64,000 nucleotides of DNA, from assembly GCF_029688625.1 (NCBI RefSeq), contig NZ_JARULC010000002.1:847014-911013 (forward strand). Direction: 5' to 3'. The position numbers and the translations under genes are program-made. Shown here one piece after another: positions 44,294 through 53,131 of the stretch. Origin of the DNA: Qipengyuania marincola (GTDB lineage: Bacteria; Pseudomonadota; Alphaproteobacteria; Sphingomonadales; Sphingomonadaceae). Every line of letters begins with the position of its first letter. Position 1 is the stretch's first letter. The notes beneath the pieces are model-generated. The model saw nothing but the letters and a program-made list of their open reading frames with translations, did no database searches and was not told the origin of the DNA.

Positions 44294-44460
44294 ATCGCTT
44301 TAAAGCTCTGCAATATAATGAGAAAATGAAGAATCTTGAGGACTCACATTGGTTCTCCAATCTATTGTCTCGGGTCGTCTTTTCCGGTTTCTTTCGGTTG
44401 TTAACGAGCCCGAATGCTAGAATCTCGGCTCGTCCCTGACTATTCTGGCCGCGAATGTTG

Positions 44461-44511
44461 GCGGGCCTTTTCGTGGGCTTTTGAGAAAAGCAAATTGGGA
44501 AAAGGCCCGCA
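44461..44511 (+). repeat. Attachment-like core and hairpin upstream of integrase remnant
   Basis: GCGGGCCTTTT (44461) and AAAAGGCCCGC (44501) are perfect 11-bp inverted arms ending two bases before the integrase ATG. The left arm with GTGGGCTTTTGAG repeats the core seen at 44199 and 60741. Confidence 0.6.
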
Positions 44512-44512
44512 C

Positions 44513-44584
44513 ATGCCTCTTACCGAAGCTCGGCTCCAAGCTTTGAAGAAGAAAACCAAACCTTACAAAGTCGCCGACCAGCGA
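44513..44584 (+). pseudogene. Tyrosine-recombinase integrase, N-terminal remnant
   Basis: ATG 44513 encodes 'MPLTEARLQALKKKTKPYKV' followed by ADQR, the start of the Arm-DNA-binding (DUF4102) domain of phage/island integrases. After 24 codons it is replaced by DNA whose complementary strand encodes a response regulator. The catalytic domain is absent. It marks the edge of an inserted or deleted element. Confidence 0.75.
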
Positions 44585-44809
44585 GATTCCATCGGCATCG
44601 CCCAGCATTCGGTCCATAATAACAACATCGAAGACTTCCATCACTGCGTCACGCAGGCCCGACAGGCCATCTGTTTCGACCACGACCGTATCGCCTTCCT
44701 GCCATCCGAGCTCGTGCATTTCCGCGGCGGCGCGGAGGTCATCCTCGATAAATAGAACTTCTACGGGCCGTTGCTTTTCGTCTCTGAACGCCAATACGGC
44801 GGTCGTCAT
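44576..44809 (-). pseudogene. Truncated response regulator, receiver N-terminus
   Basis: From ATG 44809 the minus strand encodes 'VEVLFIEDDLRAAAEMHELG', 'WQEGDTVVVETDG' and 'VVIMDRMLGDADGISLVG', closely matching the first 65 residues of the OmpR-type regulator at 53132. It then breaks into the integrase remnant at about 44580. The rest of the receiver and the DNA-binding domain are gone. It is a paralogue, not a recent duplicate, since many positions differ. Confidence 0.8.
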
Positions 44810-44929
44810 AGTCTGGCGGTTGAGCGCCCCTGCGGTAAAGCCGCAAGAAGCTGGTTAATGGGCATTGTCATCATCGTTTCAGGCCTCGCCGCTGGCGCAC
44901 CGGGATGCACAACGGCCTTGTTCTTGGGT

Positions 44930-46114
44930 TTATTCCCGGGCGCGCTGTTCCAGCAGCAGGCACGAATTCCTGTTGCCTAACTCGCAGCCTCGCCCGAGCG
45001 CGCGATAGGCTGCGTCCAGGTCGCGCGGGCCGCCTGCGCCGTTTTCGGCAATGACCGCAAGCAGCAGGCAGGCATCCGCCACGCCGCCGGTTTCGCACAG
45101 TGAGGCGTACATCTGACGGGCTAGCGGGCGGTCCTGTTCGCCGCCTTCGCCGTCGAACGCCATCTGGGCGAGGAACCCGCACGCGTCGTTGCTGCCGAGC
45201 CTGCATCCGGTCGAGAAGCGGGACCGGGCGGCGGGCAGGTCGCGCTCGGCCACGACGCCGTTGTAGAGCATCCCGCCGAGGTTGAGGCAGGCATTGCCTT
45301 CGCCCGCATCGCAGGCGCGGGTGAACAACGCGGCGGCCCCTTGCAGGTCGCGGTCTCCGGCGAGCCCGTTGAGCAGGACCATGCCGTAATTGTCGCAGCC
45401 GAAGGCCGAACCGCTCTCGCAGGACGAGCGGAGCCATTCCGCAGCGCGGGCGGTGTCTGCCGGACCGCCTTCGCCCACCATCAGCATGTAACCTGCGCTG
45501 GCGCAGGCGTTGACGCTCCCGGCTTCGCAGCTCTGGACGAACAGCGCACGGGCCGCAGGCAGGTCTGCATCCCCGCCTTCGCCGTATTTGAGCAAGATCG
45601 CGCGGTTGTTGCACGAATCGACCATGCCCGCCTCGCACGCTTTTGCATACGCGGCACGCGCCTCGACGAGATCGGCGGGATCGCCGGAATAATTGTTGTA
45701 GAGCAGTTGACCGAGATTGAAGCAGGCGCCGTCATAGCCGCCCTGGCACGCGTACCGAAAATTGCGCGCCGCCCCGGCGAGATCCTGCGGGCCGCCCGCG
45801 CCATCCTGCAGCAAGGCCCCCAGCAGGTTGCAGCCCATCATGGCGCCCTCGGCACAGGCCTTTGCGGAGAAGCGCCGGGAAAGCGCATGGTCGAGCGCGA
45901 CCTCGCGCCCCTCATAGGACTTGATCGCCATCGCCATGCACGCATCCGCGTCGCGATCGTCGTCACAGGCTGCCGTCAGGCTTTCGGCGGTTTCTGCCTG
46001 AGCATGAACGGCCGGGCCGGACACCAGCCCTGACAGCATCGCGACCAGAACCAGGGCGAGCGAGGCGCGCAGGGCTTGCCTCAGGACTGCGGCGGGCGGG
46101 ATGGCGACTGTCAT
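44930..46114 (-). CDS. Exported Sel1-repeat protein (Cys-rich)
   Basis: 394 residues with a signal peptide (LALVLVAMLSGLVSGPAVHA). At least eight Sel1-like repeats of about 36 residues, each of the form 'A...AC..G...AC.NLG.LL..G.GG..D...A', carrying paired cysteines (e.g. 'ACQGGYDGACFNLGQLLYN', 'ACEAGMVDSCNNRAILL'). Disulfide-linked Sel1 repeats like these occur in secreted Hcp proteins of Helicobacter; they are protein-protein scaffolds. Last gene of the nine-gene minus-strand cluster. Confidence 0.88.
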   Translation of the reverse strand: MTVAIPPAAVLRQALRASLALVLVAMLSGLVSGPAVHAQAETAESLTAACDDDRDADACMAMAIKSYEGREVALDHALSRRFSAKACAEGAMMGCNLLGALLQDGAGGPQDLAGAARNFRYACQGGYDGACFNLGQLLYNNYSGDPADLVEARAAYAKACEAGMVDSCNNRAILLKYGEGGDADLPAARALFVQSCEAGSVNACASAGYMLMVGEGGPADTARAAEWLRSSCESGSAFGCDNYGMVLLNGLAGDRDLQGAAALFTRACDAGEGNACLNLGGMLYNGVVAERDLPAARSRFSTGCRLGSNDACGFLAQMAFDGEGGEQDRPLARQMYASLCETGGVADACLLLAVIAENGAGGPRDLDAAYRALGRGCELGNRNSCLLLEQRARE

Positions 46115-46159
46115 GATCGTCCTTTCGGTAGAAGCTTGGCGTGCAGGATCGGGCCGCGT

Positions 46160-47305
46160 TCAGTCGAACCGAGGTGCGCGGTGATATTCCAGCGCCATGC
46201 GGAAGGGTTCTACCGGCACGATCGCCTTGCGTTTCTCGAACACGATCTCGCGTCCGCGTCTCCTGCGGACCTCGTATTCCTTCTCGGCGAAGCGCTCTGC
46301 GCCTGTTTCATCGAGCAGCCTGATCGTGACCGTCTCCGGTCCTGTGGACGAGGCGAGCAGGGCGGCGCTGTCCGCACGGTCGAACACGAAGCGCGCGCTG
46401 GTCGGTCCGGCGGGGCCGGGCACGCGCGACCCTTCATAACTCGTCGCGCCTGCCATCAGGAATGCGCGTGCGGGAACAGGGTGTGCGTCGTACTCGCCTT
46501 TGGCGGCAGTCAAAACGAGACGGCTGTCGGTCAGCACCGCCAGTTCGAAACCGCCCTCAAGCGTCATCGCGCCCGCTGCGACCATATCTTCGCCGCGCGT
46601 TTCGTCAGGATCGCGAAAACCGGTCATTTTGTCGAAATCGGGCGCTTCGCCATCATGGAGGTAACGCAGCACGATTGTGCCGCGATAGGCCGCTGGCTTC
46701 GCGTAAATTGCTTCCATGTCCTGCGCCATGAACGTGCCGAGATGTGCGCCGGGTGCCATGAAGCTTACGGGGCTCTGCGCGGCCTGCTGGCAGTGATCTT
46801 CCAGTATTTCCGCCTGCGAAGCCATCACCTCCGCCGAGGGCGCATCTCCGCCCCGTGCCGACAGGGCCTGCCAGGCCCTTGCCGCGCGCGGGCGCAGGTG
46901 GGCGGTATCGCGCGCGCCCTTGCAGGCCGTGTCGGCGGGGAGGAAGTGGTGCAGGGCGAGCATGAATTCGCCCTGGCGGTTAAAGTAGTCGCGGATTTCG
47001 CCGAGTGCCTCGCGGCGGGGCAAATCGCCGCACGGCGCGGTGAAATTGGGGGCGACCCGCGCCAGCAACTGGTCGTATTCGGAATCGAGGCGACCCAGCA
47101 TCAACCGCCGGCGCATCTCGCGATAGACGAACTGGCCTTCGGGCGTGAAGGCATCGCACTTGCGGTCGAGCCATTCGGCCTGCGAGACCAGCGAGAACAG
47201 CTGCGCCTGCTCCGAGGGCTGCTGGGCCGACGCGGGGTAAGGGACGAGCATTGTGACGGTCGCGATGGCGCCTGCCAGTCGGCCGAGATTCTTCAAGCGG
47301 TGCAT
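46160..47305 (-). CDS. Exported protein of unknown family
   Basis: 381 residues from ATG 47305 (MHRLKNLGRLAGAIATVTML), signal peptide ending ASAQ. The N-terminal half is helical with conserved-looking Cys ('WLDRKCDAFTPEGQFVYREM', 'NFTAPCGDLPRREALG', 'ADTACKGARD', 'EDHCQQAAQ'). The C-terminal half is beta-rich ('GTIVLRYLHDGEAPDF', 'FVFDRADSAALLASSTGPET') and ends in a basic-aromatic tail. No family recognised; a ligand- or glycan-binding periplasmic protein is conceivable. It lies 14 bp from the gene upstream, in the same operon. Confidence 0.7.
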   Translation of the reverse strand: MHRLKNLGRLAGAIATVTMLVPYPASAQQPSEQAQLFSLVSQAEWLDRKCDAFTPEGQFVYREMRRRLMLGRLDSEYDQLLARVAPNFTAPCGDLPRREALGEIRDYFNRQGEFMLALHHFLPADTACKGARDTAHLRPRAARAWQALSARGGDAPSAEVMASQAEILEDHCQQAAQSPVSFMAPGAHLGTFMAQDMEAIYAKPAAYRGTIVLRYLHDGEAPDFDKMTGFRDPDETRGEDMVAAGAMTLEGGFELAVLTDSRLVLTAAKGEYDAHPVPARAFLMAGATSYEGSRVPGPAGPTSARFVFDRADSAALLASSTGPETVTIRLLDETGAERFAEKEYEVRRRRGREIVFEKRKAIVPVEPFRMALEYHRAPRFD

Positions 47306-47319
47306 TGCGGTTTCGATCC

Positions 47320-48141
47320 TCACTGGCCGCCCCCGTTCGCGGCGCCCGGGTAGTCGTAGTGTGTTTCGCCGACGACCTGCGTTTCGGTGAACGCGACGCG
47401 GCTGATCGACAGGGCGTGGTCCGACTGCTCGAAATCGATGTTCGCAATGCCGCCGGTCGCGCAGCAACCGGGATCGCCCTCGCGGCGCACCAGCGCAAAG
47501 GCGCTGCCCTCGCGCAGGTTGAAGCCGACCGGGCTGGCCAGCGAAAATCCGGCAGGCAACAGGCGATCGGCCTCGCGCATGATCGCGTCGGCGCTGGTCC
47601 AGTTCCAGCCCTGGCGGCTGTTCATCAGGACGAGATCGGCATTGCCGAGCCCGCGATTGCGTGCGGGCAAGTGCAGCAGGAACCTGCCGTCGCCATCGCG
47701 CACAGCGACGGGCGCGTCGAAATAACCTTCGGTCTGGTGGGACAGGAGCAACACGGGCACCGCTCCGTCCTGCTCGATCAGCACGGCCATCTCGCTCGCC
47801 GGATCGTCGTTCGGTTGCAGCGCCAGCAATTGCCAGTGCAGCGTGGTGTCGAGCGCCAGCGCAGCGATCTGCCCGCTGGCAAGGACACGGCAGTCGGCGC
47901 GCGTGCGGTACAGGCAATCGCTCGCCAGCCCCGCTGCGTATCCGTCGTCGAGATCGACCGCGCGTTCGATATCGTCGCGCGCGCAGCCGCTTTCATAGCC
48001 GCCGTCCGGGCAGACGAGGGTGTAGGGATCGTCGAACATCTCCGGTTCTTCGCCATCGATCGATCCCGGATCGGCCGATGCAGCCGTGGTCAGGCAGGCC
48101 AGCATCGTCAGGCCCGCACCGATAGTCGCTCGATAGTTCAT
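47320..48141 (-). CDS. Exported protein of unknown family
   Basis: 273 residues from ATG 48141 (MNYRATIGAGLTMLACLTTA), signal peptide ending ASA. The region 'LVCPDGGYESGCARDDIERA' and 'ASDCLYRTRADCRVLAS' holds four Cys. The rest is beta-rich and contains 'GDPGCCATGGIANIDFEQSD', with a vicinal Cys pair. No family recognised. ATGA overlap with the Sel1 gene upstream. Confidence 0.7.
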   Translation of the reverse strand: MNYRATIGAGLTMLACLTTAASADPGSIDGEEPEMFDDPYTLVCPDGGYESGCARDDIERAVDLDDGYAAGLASDCLYRTRADCRVLASGQIAALALDTTLHWQLLALQPNDDPASEMAVLIEQDGAVPVLLLSHQTEGYFDAPVAVRDGDGRFLLHLPARNRGLGNADLVLMNSRQGWNWTSADAIMREADRLLPAGFSLASPVGFNLREGSAFALVRREGDPGCCATGGIANIDFEQSDHALSISRVAFTETQVVGETHYDYPGAANGGGQ

Positions 48142-48704
48142 GGATCGCTCCTCACGCGTTCGCAGGCCGGGCGGAAACGCAGTTCGCACGCCCGGCGATA
48201 GCCTTCCTGTGCCTTGGCGGGATCGGCCTCGGTCATCCCGCGCCCTTCCTCGACCATGCTGGCGGCGCGGAAGCAGTTGCGGCCGCCATAGCTGTTCTGG
48301 CAAAGCCACAGGTAGATGCCGAGCGCGCCGGGATCGTCGACCGCTCCGCCTTCGCCGTTCACCAGCGCATCGGCATAGTTCTGGCAGGATTCAAACAGTC
48401 CGCCATCGCACCCCTTGCGGAACGCTGCGCGGCCATCGATCATGTCGGGTACGCCGCCTTCGCCCGTCATCGCCATCACCCCGTAATTCTGGCAGGCGGT
48501 GGCATCGCTGTCCTCGAAACAGAGGCCGCGCAGGATCGGGCGCGCCTGATCGGGCAGACCCAGCCGCATGAATTGTCGCACGCTCTCGCGATCCTGCTCG
48601 ATCGCCTGATCGTCCCGTTGGCCCGACGCCTGCGCAGCAAGCGGCACGCCGGCGGCGAGGCAGCCAAGGGTGGCCAGGCCGAGGAAAAATCGTCTCATTT
48701 GCAT
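48138..48704 (-). CDS. Short exported Sel1-repeat protein
   Basis: 188 residues from ATG 48704 (MQMRRFFLGLATLGCLAAGV), signal peptide ending AQA. Three to four Cys-paired Sel1-like repeats ('CFEDSDATACQNYGVMAMTG', 'GCDGGLFESCQNYADALVNG', 'LCQNSYGGRNCFRAASMVEE'). Probably a periplasmic scaffold. Overlaps the previous gene by 10 bp and the next by 4 bp. Confidence 0.82.
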   Translation of the reverse strand: MQMRRFFLGLATLGCLAAGVPLAAQASGQRDDQAIEQDRESVRQFMRLGLPDQARPILRGLCFEDSDATACQNYGVMAMTGEGGVPDMIDGRAAFRKGCDGGLFESCQNYADALVNGEGGAVDDPGALGIYLWLCQNSYGGRNCFRAASMVEEGRGMTEADPAKAQEGYRRACELRFRPACERVRSDP

Positions 48705-49306
48705 ATCGCGAGATATTCCATCAGCGTGCCTAGGCCGCCCTGTTCGCTATTGGCATAGGCTGCGTAGAGTTCGTCGGCCTTTTCTTCCGCCTTGGCCTCT
48801 TCCTTGCCCAGTCTTCCGACGTCCGCCGCATCGTCCAGCTGGCGCACGGCTTCGTCCCGCCAGAAGGGCTCGCGCGCGGCTGCGTTCGCGGCGGACAGTT
48901 CCGGGCGCAGCGCCGAGACGAACAACGGATCGGCCGCGGTTTCGACCGCATAGTTCCAGCGATTCCAGACGGCAGCGCACAGCAGCCGCTCGTCGGTGGT
49001 CTGCGGCGTCAGGCCCCACTGCGTACCGGCTTCGAACGTAGCATTGTGCGTGGCAGCGTCGACCATGCCGGGCGACGGTTCGCACGGGTCTCCGCGTTCG
49101 GCGCGCTGCTCCTGCTCCCTTGCCCAGGCGAGTTCCTGCTCGGACACCGGACGGGCGGCAGGCCCGCCCAGACTGTTGAGGACGATTTCGGTCTTGCGGA
49201 ACTCGCAGAGCTGGACATCGCGCTGGTCCTCCGAGGGCTCTGCGCCGGTCTGCTGCGTGCCTGCAATGGCGGCCAGGGTAAGGGCGGCTGAGGCGACGGC
49301 CAGCAT
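48695..49306 (-). CDS. Exported helical protein of unknown family
   Basis: 203 residues from ATG 49306 (TGATG overlap with the stop upstream); GTG 49309 is also possible. Signal-like start 'MLAVASAALTLAAIAG'. Mostly helical, with 'QRDVQLCEFRKTEIVLNSLG', 'DERLLCAAVWNRWNYAVETA' and a C-terminal 'LGTLMEYLAICK'. No family recognised. Its place between Sel1 genes suggests a partner in the same complex. Confidence 0.68.
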   Translation of the reverse strand: MLAVASAALTLAAIAGTQQTGAEPSEDQRDVQLCEFRKTEIVLNSLGGPAARPVSEQELAWAREQEQRAERGDPCEPSPGMVDAATHNATFEAGTQWGLTPQTTDERLLCAAVWNRWNYAVETAADPLFVSALRPELSAANAAAREPFWRDEAVRQLDDAADVGRLGKEEAKAEEKADELYAAYANSEQGGLGTLMEYLAICK

Positions 49307-50415
49307 CACGCACCGACCTGCTGCGCCAGCGTGCAGCCGTCCTGGATGCCGAGTTTGCAGCCCAGGGCGAAGAATCGCTTGGCGGAGGCAGGATCGGCTG
49401 CGCCGCCCTGGCCGTCGCGCGCCATGATCCCGGCGTTCATGCAGGCCCCGGCATTGCCGGTGTTGCACGCCTGCGCAAAGCTGCTGCGCGCTCCGGCAAG
49501 ATCCTGCGCGATGCCGGAACCGGAATATTGCGCCACGCCGTATTCGAGGCACCCGTCGGACTTTCCCGCCTCGCACGACAGCTTGAACGACTTGGCCGCG
49601 CCCGCCGCATCGACTGGACCGCCGCCTCCGTCGCGCTGCAGGATTGCGAGCGCGTAGCATCCGTCGGCCGCATAGCCGGGGCAGGCACTGGAGAGATACT
49701 GGCGTGCCTTGCCATAGTCCGGGCCGCTGCCGACGCGTCCGAAATAGTAGCTCGTGCCGAGTTCGTAGCAGGAGGTCGCGAAGCCAGCCTTGCAGGCCGT
49801 GGTCAGCGGGGCAATGGCCCCCGCATGGTCTTGCGCGCCGCCGCGCCCGGCCTTCAGCATCGAGCCGTAATTCTCGCAGGCTTCGGCCACCTTGCTGGCG
49901 CAGCCCTTCTGGTAGGCGCGACGGGCGAGCGGCAAGTCGGCCCCGCCGCCTTCGCCCTTGGTCGCCATCGCGCCGAGATTGGTGCAGGCCGCGCCGTTGC
50001 CTTCGGTAAAGCACCCTGCATCATAGCGGCTGCGCGCCATGGCAAAATCGCCCGCATTGTAGGCTGCCTGGCCTTTCAGCGCTGCACTTTCGCCGCCCGC
50101 TTCGACCACCATCGGGGGCTTGGACGCGGCTGCAGCGGTTTGCGTTTGGGCCGTTGTCGGGGCTTTCGCATCCGCCTCTGAGCACGGCTTTCCGGCATTC
50201 TTTACCTGCTCGTAGCGCAGCGCCCAGCCGATTTCGTCGTCGCTTACGCGACGCTTGGTGGGGCTGGAGCTGTTGAGGTTGGCGAAGATGTCGTCGTACT
50301 TGGCCTTGCACGCCCGCTCGGTGGCCGAGCTGCGGTCGACCTGCGCCATCGTGGCTTGCGGTCCAGCAAGGAACAGGCTGGCCATCACGGCAGCGGCGAT
50401 TGCGAAGTTCTTCAT
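49306..50415 (-). CDS. Exported Sel1-repeat protein
   Basis: 369 residues from ATG 50415 (MKNFAIAAAVMASLFLAG), signal peptide ending MAQ. A non-repeat head (residues 25-110) with two Cys is followed by about seven Cys-paired Sel1 repeats such as 'GCFTEGNGAACTNLGAMATK', 'GCASKVAEACENYGSMLKAG' and 'ACNTGNAGACMNAGIMARDG'. The repeat style matches the 44930 product, suggesting duplication within the cluster. Confidence 0.87.
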   Translation of the reverse strand: MKNFAIAAAVMASLFLAGPQATMAQVDRSSATERACKAKYDDIFANLNSSSPTKRRVSDDEIGWALRYEQVKNAGKPCSEADAKAPTTAQTQTAAAASKPPMVVEAGGESAALKGQAAYNAGDFAMARSRYDAGCFTEGNGAACTNLGAMATKGEGGGADLPLARRAYQKGCASKVAEACENYGSMLKAGRGGAQDHAGAIAPLTTACKAGFATSCYELGTSYYFGRVGSGPDYGKARQYLSSACPGYAADGCYALAILQRDGGGGPVDAAGAAKSFKLSCEAGKSDGCLEYGVAQYSGSGIAQDLAGARSSFAQACNTGNAGACMNAGIMARDGQGGAADPASAKRFFALGCKLGIQDGCTLAQQVGA

Positions 50416-50428
50416 TGTGGCCTCGTGT

Positions 50429-51580
50429 CTATTGGCAAACGGGGTGGCTGCTCGAAAGGCGGCGGGAGCCGGTGCAGTTGTTGAAGCGGTATCGGTCGCG
50501 GGTCTGCTTCGCGATGTCGGCGCTGCTGGGCGTGGACACCGGCTGGAAGGACGAACCGGAACTGCGCGGAGTGTAGCTCGACCCGTTCGACCCGTGCTGT
50601 GCCTGCCAGCGGGCGGAACTTGCTCCGGGCATGTTCGTGCAGTTCCAGATGCCGCACTCGGTGCTACGCTTGTTGCGGGCGATCTGCGACGCTGCGATCT
50701 GTGCCACCGGACCGGACGGGAACCAGTATTCGAGCACGTAGAAGTGGTCTTCGAAGATGGTCGAAAGCGCGCCCGCGCGCGCTGCGGCGAGGGTCGCTTC
50801 CTCGGCATGGCGCTTCGACCGCATGTGATAGAGCGAGTAATAGAGCGCCCCGTCGTAGTCGCGGCGCGCTATGTAGCGGTCGAACACCGCCTGCTCCTGC
50901 GCCTCAGCCTGCATCCGGGCATTGCGGGCTGCGTCGATCGCCGCCTGCCGCTCGGCTTCCGCCTGGTGCCGGAGCGATTTGAGTCGCGCGCCGAACGCGC
51001 ACACTTCCGCGCTGGCCGGATCGTCGGGCATGCAGGCGCTGAGCGCGATCTGCTCGGCCGGAAGCCGGTCGTCGAGCGAATAGAGAATGCGGGCAAGGTC
51101 GATGCACGAGCGGCGATTTCCCGCGCTGCAATTGACCCGGCGGTAGCGGAGCGCCCTTTCGGCATCGAACTGGGGCGATCCCGGCTCGGCGAAGACCGCC
51201 TCGGCGACTTCGCAGCCGTCGCGGTCCTGCCCGCTGCACGCCTGCACGGCGAAGTTGCCTGCGCTGGCAAGGTCGCGTTCGACATCGCCTTCGCCAGCGT
51301 AGAAGATCAGCGCGAGCCGTCCGCATGCCGCAGCCTCTTTGGCGGTGCAGGCCTGTTGCAGGAAGCGCAGGCTAAGGAACGGGTCGTAGGCTGGATTGTC
51401 CACGTCGGACAACAACATCCCCGCGCGCGAACAGGCCGCGCGGTCCCCCGCTTCGCAGCGGGCTGTGGCCTGCGCCAGGTCGCCGCCACCCTGTGCTGAG
51501 GTGCCATTCGTGGGCGCCAGCGCCGCCACGGCCAGCGCGACCAGGATGCCGAGACGGCCCATCACCCGCTTCACCGGCAT
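50429..51580 (-). CDS. Exported Sel1-like protein with extended C-terminus
   Basis: 383 residues from ATG 51580 (MPVKRVMGRLGILVALAVAA), signal peptide ending SAQ. Five or so Cys-paired helical repeats ('RCEAGDRAACSRAGMLLSDV', 'ACTAKEAAACGRLALIFYAG', 'NCSAGNRRSCIDLARILYSL'), then a charged helix (about residues 205-240). A unique C-terminal region follows, with 'ECGIWNCTNMPG' and a Ser-rich tail. Overlaps the preceding gene by 10 bp. Confidence 0.78.
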   Translation of the reverse strand: MPVKRVMGRLGILVALAVAALAPTNGTSAQGGGDLAQATARCEAGDRAACSRAGMLLSDVDNPAYDPFLSLRFLQQACTAKEAAACGRLALIFYAGEGDVERDLASAGNFAVQACSGQDRDGCEVAEAVFAEPGSPQFDAERALRYRRVNCSAGNRRSCIDLARILYSLDDRLPAEQIALSACMPDDPASAEVCAFGARLKSLRHQAEAERQAAIDAARNARMQAEAQEQAVFDRYIARRDYDGALYYSLYHMRSKRHAEEATLAAARAGALSTIFEDHFYVLEYWFPSGPVAQIAASQIARNKRSTECGIWNCTNMPGASSARWQAQHGSNGSSYTPRSSGSSFQPVSTPSSADIAKQTRDRYRFNNCTGSRRLSSSHPVCQ

Positions 51581-52458
51581 TTCACGATCCGCGAGCCCAC
51601 GATGCCCGGTTCTGCCGGACGATAGATCACCTCGCATGACTTGCCGAGCGATCCGACCGGCTTGGCGGTCGCCTGCTGCGCCTGCCGTGCGCGATCTGCC
51701 GCCGCGCGCTCGGCCCAGCGCTGGCCTTCGTCCTGCGTTTGCTTTTTCGCACGCAGGCGGCGCATGTATTCGTCGAAAATCAGCCGCGTCGCGGGCGGAT
51801 TGTACTGCCAGTAATGCTTGGTCGCGATGGTGTAGACGGCTTCGTCGCTGAGGCCGCGCACGCCGTTCTTGCCGAGCTTGACGATCAGCTCGCCCAGATA
51901 GTCGCCATCCTCGTTCGGCTGGAACAGGTCCTTGCCGTAGGGATAATGATAGACGAGGTAATCGGCGACCGCGCCGGGATCGCCGGTCTGGTCGACATAG
52001 GCGCGCAGTGATGCGGCGGACAAAGTGCCGAGCGCGTTGAGATCGCGTTGCACATGTCCCTGAGCGGTGGTCGCGGCCTGCTGCTGTTTCATCTGCTCGG
52101 CCTGGACGTAGAGATCGGCGCAATCCTGCGCAGTCTCCAGTACGTAGGCTTCAAGCCCGGACTGGCCGCGCTGTTCGCGCACCTGCGTCCAGAACCGCCG
52201 CGTTTCGGCATCGGCGCTGTCCTCTGCGGCAAGGCTGCCGCCGGTCAGGGATATGAAGTGATCGATCACGAAATCGGACGTGACGGGCAGCTTCATGCCC
52301 TTGCTTTCCGCGACATTGAGCGCGGCGGCGCATTCCCAGATCTCGTCGGCGTCATCCTCTGCGCCATTCGCAGCCAGCGACGTTGGCAACGCGAGCGCGA
52401 GGCCGATGGCAAGCGCCGAGGCAGTGCTGGCGCGATGGGGGAAGGCCGCCGGTCGCAT
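51571..52458 (-). CDS. Exported protein with CxxxxNVAES motif
   Basis: 295 residues from ATG 52458 (MRPAAFPHRASTASALAIGL), signal peptide ending LAANG. The first half shares a motif with the 52458-52808 gene: 'WECAAALNVAESKGMKLP' here and 'GDCVYVVNVAESNGVTLG' there, plus a later 'QDC'. The second half contains 'VADYLVYHYPYGKDLFQPNE' and ends with 'GKSCEVIYRPAEPGIVGSRI', probably a small disulfide domain. No family recognised. TGATG overlap with the gene upstream. Confidence 0.7.
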   Translation of the reverse strand: MRPAAFPHRASTASALAIGLALALPTSLAANGAEDDADEIWECAAALNVAESKGMKLPVTSDFVIDHFISLTGGSLAAEDSADAETRRFWTQVREQRGQSGLEAYVLETAQDCADLYVQAEQMKQQQAATTAQGHVQRDLNALGTLSAASLRAYVDQTGDPGAVADYLVYHYPYGKDLFQPNEDGDYLGELIVKLGKNGVRGLSDEAVYTIATKHYWQYNPPATRLIFDEYMRRLRAKKQTQDEGQRWAERAAADRARQAQQATAKPVGSLGKSCEVIYRPAEPGIVGSRIVKCR

Positions 52459-52808
52459 CACAGCCCTGCCACCTGCTTGTCGCACTCGCGCGCATTGTAG
52501 ATCATGTCATTGAGCGCCTTGTCCGCGCCCAGCACCTTGCCGCGCTTGCGATACTTGGCCTTGGCCGCATCGACCTGCTTCTTCGCGTCGATGCCGTTCG
52601 CCTCGGCATAGCTGATCAGCCATTCGCCCCATTGTTCGGAGGAGTGGCCAAGGGTGACGCCGTTGGATTCGGCGACGTTCACGACGTAAACGCAGTCGCC
52701 CATCATCTTGGCGACCTCTTTCGGGGTCGGCTCCTTGGCGGCGGCGGGAAGCGACAGGCTGACGGCAAGCGTTGCGAGCGCGGCGTAACGGAAAGCAGTG
52801 GAATTCAT
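52458..52808 (-). CDS. Small exported protein, first gene of the Sel1 cluster
   Basis: 116 residues from ATG 52808 (MNSTAFRYAALATLAVSLSL), signal peptide ending AAAK. A single helical domain with 'MMGDCVYVVNVAESNGVTLG' and a closing 'YNARECDKQVAGL'; the two Cys may pair. Paralogous to the N-terminal half of the next gene. AGGAG lies 5 bases before the start. The 16-bp motif at 52880 lies 72 bp upstream. Function unknown. Confidence 0.75.
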   Translation of the reverse strand: MNSTAFRYAALATLAVSLSLPAAAKEPTPKEVAKMMGDCVYVVNVAESNGVTLGHSSEQWGEWLISYAEANGIDAKKQVDAAKAKYRKRGKVLGADKALNDMIYNARECDKQVAGL

Positions 52809-52879
52809 CGGACCCCTCCTGAAAGTGGATGGGGAGGGGATACTCGGCCCGGTGCCGCGCCGGTATGCACGATTGCTGA

Positions 52880-52895
52880 CAGGAAGATGACAAAT
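52880..52895 (-). promoter_or_regulatory. Shared upstream motif, copy 1
   Basis: CAGGAAGATGACAAAT, written on the plus strand, matches 60139-60154 (CAGGAAAGTGACAAAT) at 14 of 16 positions. A second TGTCA lies beside it (GCTGTCAT, 52896). It sits 72 bp upstream of the first Sel1-cluster gene and 237 bp from the regulator start, so it is a candidate binding site for the OmpR-type regulator. Confidence 0.55.
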
Positions 52896-53131
52896 GCTGT
52901 CATGCACCGGTGACGGTGCCCTGCCGCCCGTCGTCCCGCGATCCTAACAGCACTTGTAACGGGTCAATCGGGCCGCTCCGCGCTATTTCCCCGATCGCGA
53001 CCCGGCGGCCTTCGGGCCGTCCTCCTTCGGACCGCTCCCTTCGGGGAGGGGTCCGCCTTTTGCCTTGCACTCGGCCACGAAGGGACAGAATGGAGAGCAC
53101 GGCGCGAATTGCAGCGGGCACAGGTGGTGAG

